From DASUSH01 sp963785155 (GTDB lineage: Bacteria > Actinomycetota > Thermoleophilia > Solirubrobacterales > 70-9), in assembly GCA_963785155.1 (NCBI GenBank), contig CAWAUB010000006.1:390827-454826 (forward strand): a DNA stretch of 64,000 bases, given 5' to 3'. Under the pieces are notes generated by a model, which was given only the letters and a program-made list of their open reading frames with translations, was not told the DNA's origin and did not search any database. Below, one piece after another: positions 42,360-54,063 of this stretch. Each line of letters starts with the position of its first letter. Within the stretch, counting starts at the first letter, position 1. The position numbers and the translations under genes were made by a program.

Positions 42360-42631
42360 CGGAACAGGAGCAGCAGTCGGGCGTTCCGCTCATCCTCGCG
42401 GAGGCGGTGCTCACGAGCGATCGCCTGCTCGATGCGGTTGGCGCGACGCTCGCGCGACTCGAGAGTCTGCGGGCGACGACCCCACGTGATGAGCGCGAGG
42501 CCCACGTGGAGCGCCAGTCGATCGAACAGCTTCACCCGGCGAACCGGGAGCGAGCCCTCGAGCTGGTTGTGCTGGTCGTACTGGTTGAGTTGGTTGCTGT
42601 GACTCGAACGAGTCTGCAGTTGTGTGTTCAC
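42356..42631 (-). CDS. Small arginine-rich protein (91 aa)
   Basis: GTG at 42631 has AGAAGGA 8 nt upstream, better than the GTG at 42661. The product has a polar N-terminus, the block VKLFDRLALHVGLALITWGR, then an Arg/Glu-rich helix (RRANRIEQAIAREHRLREDE) ending LLLLFR. Short proteins with a LALRVGLALITWGRR block followed by a charged helix occur widely in Microbacteriaceae as uncharacterised proteins. It could be membrane-associated. It is coupled to the 52-aa gene downstream. Confidence 0.65.
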   Translation of the reverse strand: MNTQLQTRSSHSNQLNQYDQHNQLEGSLPVRRVKLFDRLALHVGLALITWGRRPQTLESRERRANRIEQAIAREHRLREDERNARLLLLFR

Positions 42632-42841
42632 GGTGATGATTCCTTCTGGGTTGCTGGACACCGTTCGGGGTTGCCGAAGGGAGCCCTGGCGAGGCCCGAG
42701 TCCGGTTGGACTCGCGGCGGGGGAGTCGGGCCAGCGGGTTGCCGGCCGTCGCGAGTTCTGAAAGAGAGGGCGGTTCGATCCGTGGATGCGCGGGCGTGCC
42801 TCAACGAGGCATGATCCGCGCTGGATCGGAGGGCTTCGTCA

Positions 42842-42869
42842 GCGCCACCACCGTCTGACCGGTGGGCGC
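42842..42869. terminator. Stem-loop after the 28-aa peptide gene
   Basis: gcgcc with bulge, caccg, loop tctgac, cggtg, ggcgc. It lies 23 bp downstream of the peptide stop on the minus strand and 210 bp upstream of the 91-aa gene. It could be a terminator or attenuator. The remaining 42632-42841 holds no gene I can support. Confidence 0.45.
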
Positions 42870-42891
42870 TAGCTCCAAGAAGGAGAAGCCG

Positions 42892-42980
42892 CTATGCGAT
42901 CAGGCCGATGACGACGCCGACGAAGCCGGCTCGTGCGAGAGGATTCCTGTCGGAATCATTCCGGTGTTCTTCGTGATCAT
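42892..42980 (-). CDS. 28-residue hydrophobic peptide (apparent 2-nt insertion)
   Basis: ATG at 42980 has a strong site, GAAAGGAGCCGACCA, before it. If a two-base duplication (ctctcg for ctcg near 42,940) is removed, the product is MITKNTGMIPTGILARAGF then VGVVIGLIA and a stop at 42892-42894. The whole is one amphipathic/hydrophobic helix. As written, the frame instead ends after 26 codons with a Ser/Ala-rich tail. The strong ribosome site and compact hydrophobic sequence suggest a genuine small membrane protein. Confidence 0.45.
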
Positions 42981-43144
42981 TGGTCGGCTCCTTTCGTCAG
43001 CTCGTGGTCTGTGCGGAACTGAAGTCCGCTTGGGTGACCCAACCTAGCTGGGAATTCGCCGTGACCGCAAATGTTGCGCGGGGATCGTTATCTGCTGTTT
43101 ACCTAACGGAGGTGGGAAGGGTCGCAGCACGGGACAATGGACCC

Positions 43145-44162
43145 GTGCTCGCGGCATCCACCCCACACATCGGCTATGCCGCGATGCTCGAACGGTTCCC
43201 GCCCGCGGAGGCGGTGGAGCTGGCGGCGCTCGCGGAGGCGCCGGCTTCTCCGGCGTGATGGCCGCGGACCACTTCCAGCCCTGGACGCCCGCAGCAGGGG
43301 CAGGCGGGCTTCGTGTGGAACGTGCTCGCGCGCGGTCGGGCAGAGCACACGACCGGCGACCTCGGGCACGGGGGTGACGGCGCCGACGTTCCGGTGGCAC
43401 CCCGCGGTCGTGGCGCAGGCGTCAGCGACGCTCGCGGCGATGAACCCGGGCCGGCACTGGCTGGGTGTCGGCAGCGGGCGAGGCGCTCAACGAGCACGTC
43501 GTCGGCGGTACTGGCCGGAGGCGGCCGAGCGGATCAACCGCATGTTCGAGGCGGTCGAGATCATCAGAAGCTGTTCGCCGCGTCGCTGGCCGGGCGCGAC
43601 GTGCGGCACGACGGGCACGTACTTCAAGCTCGAGTCGACACGGCTGTGGACGATGCCCGAGGTGCGCGCCCGAGATCCTGGTCGCGACGGCGGGCCCGGT
43701 CACCGCCCGCCGCGCGGGGCGGGCGGCGGACGGGATGATCACGAGGCCGCGCCGCTCGACAAGGATGGCGTCGCTGCTGCACCGGTTCGCCGACGGCGCC
43801 CGCGAGTCGGGCCGCGACGCGGGGCGATGCCGAAGGTGCTGCAGCCTCCACCTCTCCTGGGCGCCGACGCACGACGAGGCTCGCTGCCGCCAACGCCCTG
43901 ACCGAGTGGCCGGTGGGCGGCATGCGGTTCCCGCGGTCCGACATCCGCTCGCCGCTCGAGTTCGCGCAGCTCGCGCGGATCGTGCGCCGGAGGACTTCGA
44001 GGGGCGGATGCTGATCCGCGCCGACCCGGACGAGCACCGGGCGTCGATCCAGCGGTACGTGGACCTGGGTTCGACCGCATCTACCTGCACAACGTGGGCC
44101 GCAACCAGCGCGAGTGGATCGAGATGTTCGGGCGAGACGTGCTGCCCAAGCTGCGCCGCTAG
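43145..44162 (+). CDS. LLM-class F420-dependent oxidoreductase (TIGR03557-like), frameshifted
   Basis: Starts VLAASTPHIGYAAMLERFPP and continues over several frames: MAADHFQPWTP, VTAPTFRWHPAVVAQASATL, MNPGRHWLGVGSGEALNEH, AERINRMFEAVEII, AATAGPVTARRAGRAADGM-type sequence, GGMRFPRSDIRSPLEFAQLA, NVGRNQREWIEMFG and DVLPKLRR. It needs about ten single-base corrections. It is closely related to FGD (HFQPW, SGEALNE) and belongs to the F420-binding luciferase-like family. The substrate is unknown. The stop overlaps the convergent gene's stop. Confidence 0.82.
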
Positions 44163-44848
44163 TCCTCGGCGGCGGTGAGCTCGATCGCGTCGAGCCACTC
44201 CCGCCAGAACGCCTTCCAGTGCTCGCCCGACTCGAGCGAGTCGAGTTTCTCGTGCGTCACCGTGAGGCGCAGGCGCTCGCCCGGAGCCGGATCGGTGCTG
44301 AACATCACGACACCGATTCGCTCACCGTCGCGCGCGAAGTCGAAGCGCAGCGACTTCGAGGCGGGCTTGGAGCGGAGTGCGAGGTCGAATCCGGGCACGA
44401 GGTCGGCTCGGCTCGCGTCATCCAGCAGCATGGTGCGGAGGTCGTCGAGCGGCAGCGCGACGATGCGAGACCGGCTGACGCTGAACGTGCCGTCCGCCAT
44501 CTGGCCGGGCAGCCGCAGGCCCACGATGCGCTCGTAGCCGACGGTCACGTTCTGCGCCCACCAGCCGGGGATGCCGTGCTGCTCCCGCACGAACGTCGCG
44601 ATCGCGGTGTGCCCGGCCTCGCGACCCGGACCGGCGTCGATCAGGTCGACCCAGTCATCCCACGCCCGCCCCGTGTTGGCGAGGATCACCGCGTCCGGCG
44701 ACTCGGGCTGCGACACCCACACCCTGCGGCGGATGGGGTCGGATGGCTCTGCGTGCGCGATCAGGGCGCGCCGCGCCGCACCGTAACGCTCGCCGGTCTT
44801 GGTCATCCGCTCGCGGATGCGGCGCTTGAAGGTCTCCTGCTTGGTCAT
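44159..44848 (-). CDS. DUF4287/SRPBCC-like conserved hypothetical protein
   Basis: 229 residues, intact. The central part HTAIATFVREQHGIPGWWAQ followed by NVTVGYERIVGLR is the DUF4287-like block. The C-terminus (RFDFARDGERIGVVMFSTDP, LRLTVTHEKLDSLESGEHWK) resembles an SRPBCC/AHSA1-type ligand-binding domain. The function is unknown. The upstream 44849-45084 (236 bp) lies between this gene and divergent cofE and holds no gene. Confidence 0.7.
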   Translation of the reverse strand: MTKQETFKRRIRERMTKTGERYGAARRALIAHAEPSDPIRRRVWVSQPESPDAVILANTGRAWDDWVDLIDAGPGREAGHTAIATFVREQHGIPGWWAQNVTVGYERIVGLRLPGQMADGTFSVSRSRIVALPLDDLRTMLLDDASRADLVPGFDLALRSKPASKSLRFDFARDGERIGVVMFSTDPAPGERLRLTVTHEKLDSLESGEHWKAFWREWLDAIELTAAED

Positions 44849-45084
44849 CGGAACTCCCGTGCTCGTCGACTCGGCGTCGTCGGCCCGCGCCCGGCGACCC
44901 GTGTCTGAACACGTTCGATCGGATGTTCCGCGTCGAGCACTCGAGGTCCCCTCTGCCTCCTGCCGCCGGAAGCGGCTCCCGGTAGCGCGAGCACCGGTGT
45001 GGAGGTCTGGCGGAACGCGCCGCCATCGAGTGCGACGGTACTCCCGCGGGCGGGAGGGGTCAACAGGATCCCTAGACTTGGACG

Positions 45085-45882
45085 GTGGATCTCACCGTGC
45101 TGGGCGTCGCGGGCATCCCCGAGATCGTGGCCGGTGACGACCTCGCGACGATCATCGGCGATGCGATCGCTTCGAGCCCTTCGAGCGCCTCAGGAACAGC
45201 CTCAGCGACCGGCGTGCACGACGGTGACATCCTGTCGGTCACGTCGAAGATCGTGAGCAAGGCCGAGGGTCGCCAGGTGATCGCCGGCGACCGCGAGGCC
45301 GCGATTACCGAGGAGACCGTGCGAGTCGTCGCGACGCGCGCGCACCCCGGCGGCGTGACGCGCATCGTGGAGAACAAGCTCGGCATGGTGCTCGCCGCGG
45401 CCGGCGTCGACTCGAGCAACGCGCCCGACGGTGTCGTGCTGCTGCTGCCCGAGGATCCCGACGCGTCGGCCCGCGCGCTCTGTGCTGCGCTGCGGGCGCG
45501 GTTCGGCGTGCGGATCGGCGTCGTCATCTCAGACACGCTCGGCCGGCCATGGCGGCAGGGGCAGACGGATGTCGCGATCGGCGCCGCCGGCATCCGCGTG
45601 CTGCACGACCTCCGCGGCACCCCCGACGCCAACGGACGACCGATGGATGTCACGATGGCAGCCGTCGCGGACGAGATCGCGTCGGCAGCCGACCTCGTCA
45701 AGGGCAAGACGAGCCGCGTTCCGGTGGCGATCGTGCGGGGGCTCCCGCACCTCGTTGCCGAACTCGATGAGCCCGGGGCGGCAGCGCTCGTTCGTCCGGC
45801 CTCCGAGGACATGTTCCGGCTTGGCACGAAGGAGGCCTGGGACGAGGGCTACCAGGCCGGACTTCACGCCCGCGCGGACTGA
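45085..45882 (+). CDS. cofE: Coenzyme F420-0:L-glutamate ligase
   Basis: 265 residues, GTG start. CofE motifs are present: DILSVTSKIVSKAEGR, TRIVENKLGMVLAAAGVDSS, DPDASARAL, GVVISDTLGRPWRQGQTDVA and IGAAGIRVL. It adds the gamma-linked glutamate tail to F420-0 with GTP and Mn2+. The C-terminal FMN-reductase half found in FbiB is absent. No cofC, cofD or fbiC is in the window, while a putative F420-0 importer lies 5 kb downstream. Confidence 0.93.
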   Translation: MDLTVLGVAGIPEIVAGDDLATIIGDAIASSPSSASGTASATGVHDGDILSVTSKIVSKAEGRQVIAGDREAAITEETVRVVATRAHPGGVTRIVENKLGMVLAAAGVDSSNAPDGVVLLLPEDPDASARALCAALRARFGVRIGVVISDTLGRPWRQGQTDVAIGAAGIRVLHDLRGTPDANGRPMDVTMAAVADEIASAADLVKGKTSRVPVAIVRGLPHLVAELDEPGAAALVRPASEDMFRLGTKEAWDEGYQAGLHARAD

Positions 45883-45937
45883 GCCCCGTCCACAGGCGTG
45901 CTGGCGCATCGAGAGTGATCCTCAATACGATGCACGA

Positions 45938-46306
45938 GTGACGATCCTGATTCCCGCCATCACGCTGTTCGTGATGATCGCGGCCCTCATCACCGTGATC
46001 ACCGCCGACGAGGGCAGCGTGCCCTACCTGCCGAAGCTCGTCTGGATCCTGCTGATCGTCTTCCTCCCTCTGGTCGGCTCGATGATCTGGTTCGCGATCT
46101 GGCTCATGAACCGGAACGCCGGGAGTGCCGAGCCGGTCAGCTTCGGCGATCCGCGCCGGCACGAGGCGGTGCGAGAGTCGGTGGCGCCGCTGAGCCCGGA
46201 AGACGAGGATGCAGCCATCGAGGCCGAGATCCTCTTCCACGAGAAGCAGGCGGAGATTCGCCGCCTCGAGGCCGAGGTGGCTCGCAAGCGCCAGGGTCAG
46301 GGCTAA
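45938..46306 (+). CDS. PLDc_N-domain membrane protein
   Basis: 122 residues, GTG start. Two TM helices (ITLFVMIAALITVITA and LVWILLIVFLPLVGSMIWFA) form the phospholipase-D nuclease N-terminal motif (PKLVWILLIVFLPLVGSMIW). A cytoplasmic acidic and then helical tail follows (EKQAEIRRLEAEVARK). It is common in Actinobacteria and probably a small membrane scaffold. It lies 56 bp after cofE. Confidence 0.82.
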   Translation: MTILIPAITLFVMIAALITVITADEGSVPYLPKLVWILLIVFLPLVGSMIWFAIWLMNRNAGSAEPVSFGDPRRHEAVRESVAPLSPEDEDAAIEAEILFHEKQAEIRRLEAEVARKRQGQG

Positions 46307-46337
46307 CCATCAGGGAAAACCTGAGAGACTGCCATTC

Positions 46338-47366
<1,029 letters not shown>

Positions 47367-47373
47367 TCGGCCG

Positions 47374-48732
47374 GTGAGCGGCGGCATGGCGCGGCGACGT
47401 CCGGTCGGCCGGCTGAGAACGGCACTGCGCGCCACGCGGTTCACGACGCGCGGGTGGGGCGTGCTCGCTGCCGCGGTGATCTGCGTGCTTGTCGCGTACG
47501 GTGCCGGCATCCAGCAGTTGCTCTACGTCGGCGCGTTCCTGCTCGTGCTCGTGATCGCGGCTTTCGTGGTCGTGAGTGTGCGCCGGCCACGGATCGCGGT
47601 GACGCGCACGTTCTCACCGCACGTAATCGAGGCAGGGTCGCCGACCGTCGTGAGCCTGCATGTGCGCAACCTGTCGGCGTCGCGGTCATCGAGCGGACAA
47701 TGGACCGACGCGCTGCCCTGGCAGCCCGGCCGGACGCCCGAGGCCGACTTCCCCCGCCTGGCGGCCCGTGGCCCGAGGTTCGCGACCAGGGGCAACACGA
47801 AGGAACTCGAGTACGACCTCACCCCGCCGCAGCGCGGTTGGTACCAGATCGGGCCGATGTCGCTGACCGTTGGCGATGCGTTCGGCTTTGCGAGCAGCCA
47901 TGCCGAACTCGGCGGCACATCGTCGCTCGTGGTGACTCCCGAGGTGGTGCCGCTCGCCGAGACCGGGCTCTCGATGCCGGCCGGCGACGGTGAGGCACGC
48001 ATGGTGCAGCGCCGCGCAACCGGCGACGCTGACGACTCGATGACCCGCGAGTACCGCCGCGGCGACGCGCTGCGCCGCGTGCACTGGCGCGCCACCGCCC
48101 GACGTGGCGACCTCATGGTGCGCCAGGAGGAGCAGCGCAGCCTGCCGCAGGCGCGGGTGATCGTCGACACGCTGCGCGCCGGCTACCACGACGTCGACAC
48201 CGACGCCTTCCGCGACGCGGATGAGAGCGCGTCGTTCGAGTGGGTCGTGCGCATGCTCGCCTCGGCGACCGTGCACCTGCGGCGCGGCGGCTTCCAGGTC
48301 GCGATCGAGGAGAGCGGTGAGCGGCAGCTCGGCGAGCTCGCGCGCGACCGCCGGCGCACCTGGGGCGACGAGGAGTTCCTCGTGACCCTGTCGCGCTTCC
48401 ACCTCGTCGAGAATCGCGCCGCACGAGACGAGCGGGTCAAGGATGCGACGAACCGGGGTCCCATCGTCGCGCTGATCGGCACCCCCGACGAGGAACTGGT
48501 CGACACGCTCGTCGAGCGCCGGAAGTACGGGGATGTCGCGGTCGCGTTCATGGTGCGCGGCCTGTCGCCGCTGGACGAGCTCGACCGCTCGTTCGGGGTG
48601 CCCACGTCGGCACCGTTCATCGCCGAGCGTCTCACGGACGCGGGCTGGATCGTGGTGCCCGTGCACGCCCACGATGACCCCGCTGCAGCCTGGGAGGCCG
48701 TCGCGGTCGAGACGGGACGCGCCCGTGTCTGA
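47374..48732 (+). CDS. DUF58 domain protein
   Basis: About 452 residues from GTG 47374 (ATG 47386 is the alternative). Two N-terminal TM helices (WGVLAAAVICVLVAYGA, LLYVGAFLLVLVIAAFVVV). The DUF58 core DSMTREYRRGDALRRVHWRA then TARRGDLMVRQEE is followed by a vWA-like C-terminal region. It is the partner of the upstream MoxR ATPase and overlaps the transglutaminase gene by 8 nt. Confidence 0.9.
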   Translation: MSGGMARRRPVGRLRTALRATRFTTRGWGVLAAAVICVLVAYGAGIQQLLYVGAFLLVLVIAAFVVVSVRRPRIAVTRTFSPHVIEAGSPTVVSLHVRNLSASRSSSGQWTDALPWQPGRTPEADFPRLAARGPRFATRGNTKELEYDLTPPQRGWYQIGPMSLTVGDAFGFASSHAELGGTSSLVVTPEVVPLAETGLSMPAGDGEARMVQRRATGDADDSMTREYRRGDALRRVHWRATARRGDLMVRQEEQRSLPQARVIVDTLRAGYHDVDTDAFRDADESASFEWVVRMLASATVHLRRGGFQVAIEESGERQLGELARDRRRTWGDEEFLVTLSRFHLVENRAARDERVKDATNRGPIVALIGTPDEELVDTLVERRKYGDVAVAFMVRGLSPLDELDRSFGVPTSAPFIAERLTDAGWIVVPVHAHDDPAAAWEAVAVETGRARV

Positions 48733-50993
48733 CACTCGCCGCCCGAGCGCGATCCGTCGCCCGACGACCGCCCCTGCCCGCCGCTCGGCACCGGTGCGCA
48801 CCCCCATCGCGGACTGGGCGACCTCCGGCCTCCTGCTGCTCGGCATCGCAGTCAGTCTCGCCGGCTTGAACGCGCTGCTGAGCGACGTCGGGTGGTGGTT
48901 CAGCGGAGTGTCGGTGGCGGCGATCGTGCTGCTGGCCGCAGCGAGTGCGCGGTCGCTCACCCGGCATCCACTGTGGGGCTCTCTCGCCGGGGCGCTCATG
49001 GCGGTCGCGACCATCACGGCGATGTTCGCGTCGGACACCGCGATCCTGTGGTTCATCCCGACCGCAGACACGTTCCCAGCGCTGCGGCTGCTCGAGCAGC
49101 AGGGCATGCTGTCGATCGCCGAGCAGAACACGCCGGCGTTCGCGACGCCCGGCATTTCCTACCTGCTGTGCGTGGGGGTTGCCGCGGTCGCGGTCGCCAT
49201 GGATCTCGTTGCCAACGGACTGCGGCGGCCTGCGCTCGCCGGCATCCCGATGGCCATCCTGCTGCTCGTTCCGTCGCTCGTGCGCTCGTCGTTCCACGAC
49301 GCGTGGATCTTCGCGCTCGCCGCGGTGGTGTACATCGCGATCCTGCTCGTGCGCAGGCCACGGCGGCTCGGCCTGCGCGGCGCGCTCGGCCTCGGGGCGA
49401 CGGCGATCATCGTGTCGCTGTTCACGCCGCTGACACTGGCCACCTCGACCGCCGGGCCGAACGGGGGCAACTCCGGCGTCTCGGCCGGTGTCAACCCGAT
49501 CATCACCCTCGGCGACGACCTGCGGCGCGGCGAGCCGCAGCATGCGATTACCTACACGACCACGGCGAGCCAGGGCCAGTACCTGCGGCTCTCGGTGCTT
49601 GAGGACTTCACCGGGCGCTCGTGGAGCCCGACGAACACCGAGATGATCCCGGGCAACGACATCGAGGAGATCGGTCCGCCGCCCGGGCTCACCGAGGGCG
49701 TGCCGGTAACGGAGATCACAACGACGATCCAGATCGACGACGTGCTCAGCCGCTGGCTGCCGGTGCCCTACGCGCCGTCGAGCATCCGCGGCGTGGAAGG
49801 CGTGTGGTCATGGGAGCCGGACGGGCTCGCGATCCGCACCGAGCGATCCAACGCCCGCGGGCAGGACTACGAGGTCGACGGCGTGCTCGTGCAGCCCTCG
49901 GTCGATCAGCTGCTCGCGGCTGGCACGACCGTCGAGGCGGGCTACGAGCCGCTGGTCGAGGTGCCGGCTGATCTGCCCAACGTGGTGGCGACCACTGCCC
50001 TCGAAGTGGTCGGCGACGCCGCGACCAACTACGAGCGCGCGCTCGCACTGCAGGAGTTCTTCACCGGCGGCGATTTCACTTACTCGGAGGATGCGCCGGT
50101 CGACCAGGACTATGACGGCTCGGGCGCGAGCGTACTCGGCGAGTTCCTCGAGGCGCGCAGCGGATACTGCGTGCACTTCTCCTCGGCGATGGCTGCGATG
50201 GCACGCACACTCGGCATCCCGGCGCGCGTCGCCGTGGGATTCACGCCAGGCGTAGCGTTGCAGGTCGAAGGCTCCACGCAGCCGCAGTGGGACGTGACGA
50301 CGTACGACCTGCACGCATGGCCGGAGCTGTACTTCGCGAACATCGGCTGGGTGCGATTCGAACCGACGCCGGGCCGCGGCATCCCACCCGCGTTCGCGCC
50401 GCTTGCCGAGGATGACCCGGCCACCCCCGACGTCGATGAGTCGGTGCCCGAGCCTCCCGTCGAGGCCGAAGTGCTGCCAACACCGTCCGCGCCGCCGGTG
50501 CTGCCCGACGAAGCCGGCCCCGAGGCGGGCGCCGACGATCCGGCCGCTGCGGCGGCGAATCCTGCGGTGTGGATCGGGCCGATCGCCGGCTTCGCCGTCG
50601 TGGGCTTGCTGCTGCTGCCCGCCATCCTGCGCGCTGCCCGGCGAGCCAGGCGGCTCACCGCGGTGGATGACGGCTCGGCCGCCGACGGCTGGGCTGAACT
50701 ACGCGACACGGCCGCCGACCTCGGCTGGCGCACGGCGGACACCCTCACCCCGCGCCAGCTCGGTGACGACCTCGGTGACCTGCTCGACAGCAACGGCGCA
50801 CGCCTGATCGCGAGCCTGCGCCTCGGCGTCGAGCGCGAGTCGTACGGCGGACGCGAGGGCGGGCTGACGGCGGACGACGTGACGCAGGCGCTGCGGCTGC
50901 TGCGCCGGGAGGCCGGCCTCGGGCGCCGGATCGCGGCGAGGTTCGCGCCGATCTCCCTGGTGGAGAAATGGATCCCGGCGACCGCGGAGCGGC

Positions 50994-51794
<801 letters not shown>

Positions 51795-51797
51795 CGG

Positions 51798-52817
51798 TCA
51801 TGCCGCGCTCCGCTTCCTGGCGAGGATCACGGCGAACACGGGTGCGCCGATGATCGCAGTCACGATGCCGACGGGCAGCTCACGCGGCTCGAACAGCGAA
51901 CGGGCGAGCGTGTCGGCCCACACGAGCACGATCGCGCCGACGAGCGCCGTGAGCGGCAGCAGCGCGCGATGCCCTGGGCCGACGATCAGGCGCACGGCGT
52001 GCGGCAGCACGAGTCCGATGAACCCGATCGATCCGCTCACCGACACCATGGCCCCGGTGAGCAACGCGGATGCCGCGAGCAGCCCCCAGCGCGTCGCCGG
52101 CACGTTGACCCCCAGCGAGGCGGCCGCGGTGTCGCCGAACGCGAACGCGTCGAGCACGCGGCCGGTGAGCAGGATCGGGATGCCCGCAATGACGAGCGCG
52201 ATCACGGCGATCGCGACCGCCGGCCACCGCGCCCCGGCGAGGGAGCCGAGCAGCCAGCCGAGGATCTCGCGATACGAGTCGCCCGTCACGGTCCAGAAGA
52301 TCACGAGGCTCGTGATCGCGCTTGCGAGCGCCGAGACTGCGAGGCCGGCCAGCACGGTGCGGGTCGGCGTGATCGTGCCGAGCGCGCTCGCGAGCAGCAG
52401 CGTCGCGGCGAGCGCGGCGACCGCGCCGACGAACGCGGCCAGCGGCAGCACGATCGCAACGCCGAGCAGCAGCACGGCAACCGCGCCGAGCGACGCGCCG
52501 GATGAGAGCCCGAGCAGGTATGGGTCGGCGAGCGGATTGCGCGTGATCGCCTGCATCACCGCACCGCAGATCGCGAGGCCGGCACCGACCGCTGCTGCCG
52601 TGATCACCCGGGGCAGGCGCAGTTCCCACACGATGCCGTCGCGCAGCACGGTCAGTGGGTTGTCGCCGAGACCGAGGTGGCTGCCGATCGACGCCCACAC
52701 CTCGCCGAACGTGAGGTCGGCTGGCCCGATCGTCACCGCGACGACGAGCGAGACCAGGAGCAGGACCGCGAGTCCGACGCCCCACAGCCAGGCGAGGCGC
52801 GCGCGCCCGCCGCTCAC
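51798..52817 (-). CDS. Putative F420-0 ABC importer, FecCD-type permease
   Basis: 339 residues with about ten TM helices. FecCD/BtuC signatures are LRLPRVITAAAVGAGLAICG, AVMQAITRNPLADPYLLGLS and SGSIGFIGLVLPHAVRLIVG. It overlaps the binding-protein stop by 4 nt and lies 3 nt before the ATPase start. It forms the membrane channel of the type II importer. The F420-0 assignment rests on the cassette and the neighbourhood. Confidence 0.77.
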   Translation of the reverse strand: MSGGRARLAWLWGVGLAVLLLVSLVVAVTIGPADLTFGEVWASIGSHLGLGDNPLTVLRDGIVWELRLPRVITAAAVGAGLAICGAVMQAITRNPLADPYLLGLSSGASLGAVAVLLLGVAIVLPLAAFVGAVAALAATLLLASALGTITPTRTVLAGLAVSALASAITSLVIFWTVTGDSYREILGWLLGSLAGARWPAVAIAVIALVIAGIPILLTGRVLDAFAFGDTAAASLGVNVPATRWGLLAASALLTGAMVSVSGSIGFIGLVLPHAVRLIVGPGHRALLPLTALVGAIVLVWADTLARSLFEPRELPVGIVTAIIGAPVFAVILARKRSAA

Positions 52818-53839
52818 GGGCCGGCGTGCGAGTCGAGCTGGTACGCGAGTTCGGATGCCGCCTCGACGCTGCGCACGCCTGCCTCACTCGCGGCGAACGG
52901 CAGGATCAGGTAGTGGCCCTCCTTCACCGCCGTGAGGTTTGCGGTCGCCGGGTTGGCCTCGAGCACCTCGATCTTGTGGTCGGCGGTGTTCCAGGCGGCA
53001 TCGATGAGGATGATGAAGTCGGGGTCGGCGTCGACCACCGCCTCCCAGTTGAACGGGGCCCACGTGGCATCCACGTCCTCAGCGATGTTGACCAGGCTCA
53101 CGCTGTCCATGACGAGCTGCGGCGCGCCGATGCCACCTCCGACGTACGGGGTGTCGGAGCCCGACGACCACCACAGGGCGGTGCGGTCCTTGCCGGCGTT
53201 GGACGCGAGATTGTCGAGCTTGTCGCGCTGCGCGTCGACGAGCTTCGAGGCATCCACACCGAAGATCGCGGCGATCTCCTCGATGTCGCCGAAGATGTTC
53301 TCGAACGTCAGCTTCGCCGGTTGGCCCTCGCTCTGGCAGGCGGAGGGCGACACGTAGGTGTTCACGCCCAGCTTGTCGAGATCGGTGCGGGTGCCTGCGC
53401 CGTCGGCGGAGAAGTTCGACTCCCAGCCCGCGTAGACCAGGTCGGGTTCGGCTTCGAGCACGACCTCCTGGCTCGGCACCTTCTCGGCGAGCACCGGGAG
53501 GTCCTCCGCCTCGTTCTCCCACTTGTCGGGCACCGGGCCGTCCTGGAACGCGGTGCCGACGATCCGGTCGCCGAGGCCGAGGGCGAGCAGCATCTCGGTG
53601 GTCGACGACTTGATCGTGACGACGCGCTCGGGCGCCTCGTCGAAGGTCATCTCGACGCCGCAGTTGTCGACGGTGACCGACTCGTAGGCCTCCGCGGTCG
53701 CCGTGGCCGACGGAGTGTCGGACTTCGTCGAGGTCGGGGTCGGGGCGGCGACGGGCGTTCCGCACGCGGCGAGCGCGATGAGCGGCACGACCGCGAGGGG
53801 CAGGAGCATGCGCAGCGTGCGCGCGGGGAGCTGTGGCAC
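52814..53839 (-). CDS. Putative F420-0 ABC importer, substrate-binding lipoprotein
   Basis: 341 residues. Lipoprotein signal LLPLAVVPLIALAACG, then a Thr/Ser linker and a FepB/BtuF-type fold (APERVVTIKSSTTEMLLALG, EAEPDLVYAGWESNFSADGA, DADPDFIILIDAAWN). It begins the three-gene transcript, divergent from the catabolic cluster across a 224-bp gap. It would capture a ligand outside the cell. F420-0 is proposed because cofE and three LLM oxidoreductases are within 15 kb. Confidence 0.75.
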   Translation of the reverse strand: MPQLPARTLRMLLPLAVVPLIALAACGTPVAAPTPTSTKSDTPSATATAEAYESVTVDNCGVEMTFDEAPERVVTIKSSTTEMLLALGLGDRIVGTAFQDGPVPDKWENEAEDLPVLAEKVPSQEVVLEAEPDLVYAGWESNFSADGAGTRTDLDKLGVNTYVSPSACQSEGQPAKLTFENIFGDIEEIAAIFGVDASKLVDAQRDKLDNLASNAGKDRTALWWSSGSDTPYVGGGIGAPQLVMDSVSLVNIAEDVDATWAPFNWEAVVDADPDFIILIDAAWNTADHKIEVLEANPATANLTAVKEGHYLILPFAASEAGVRSVEAASELAYQLDSHAGP

Positions 53840-54063
53840 TGGGTGGACCTTCCGTGGAAAGGGCGGCGAGCGCGACGAAACCGTCTGCGATCAGACCTGC
53901 CGCCCAAGTGTGCGGGCCGCGGACCACGCCAAAGCCGGCGCACGGGTCTCGAAGACGCCAGTCTATGCACTTTGGGCAACGCTTTACGCAGCGGTCACAA
54001 ACGGAAACAATGGGGAAACGTTCGCCCCTGATACTGGGGTCCGACCCGGAGGTACCACGCACC

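Noticed and set aside
52826..54031. A plus-strand 400-codon frame opposite the F420-0 binding protein
   Set aside because: It is the mirror of a clear lipoprotein gene and has no recognisable domain.
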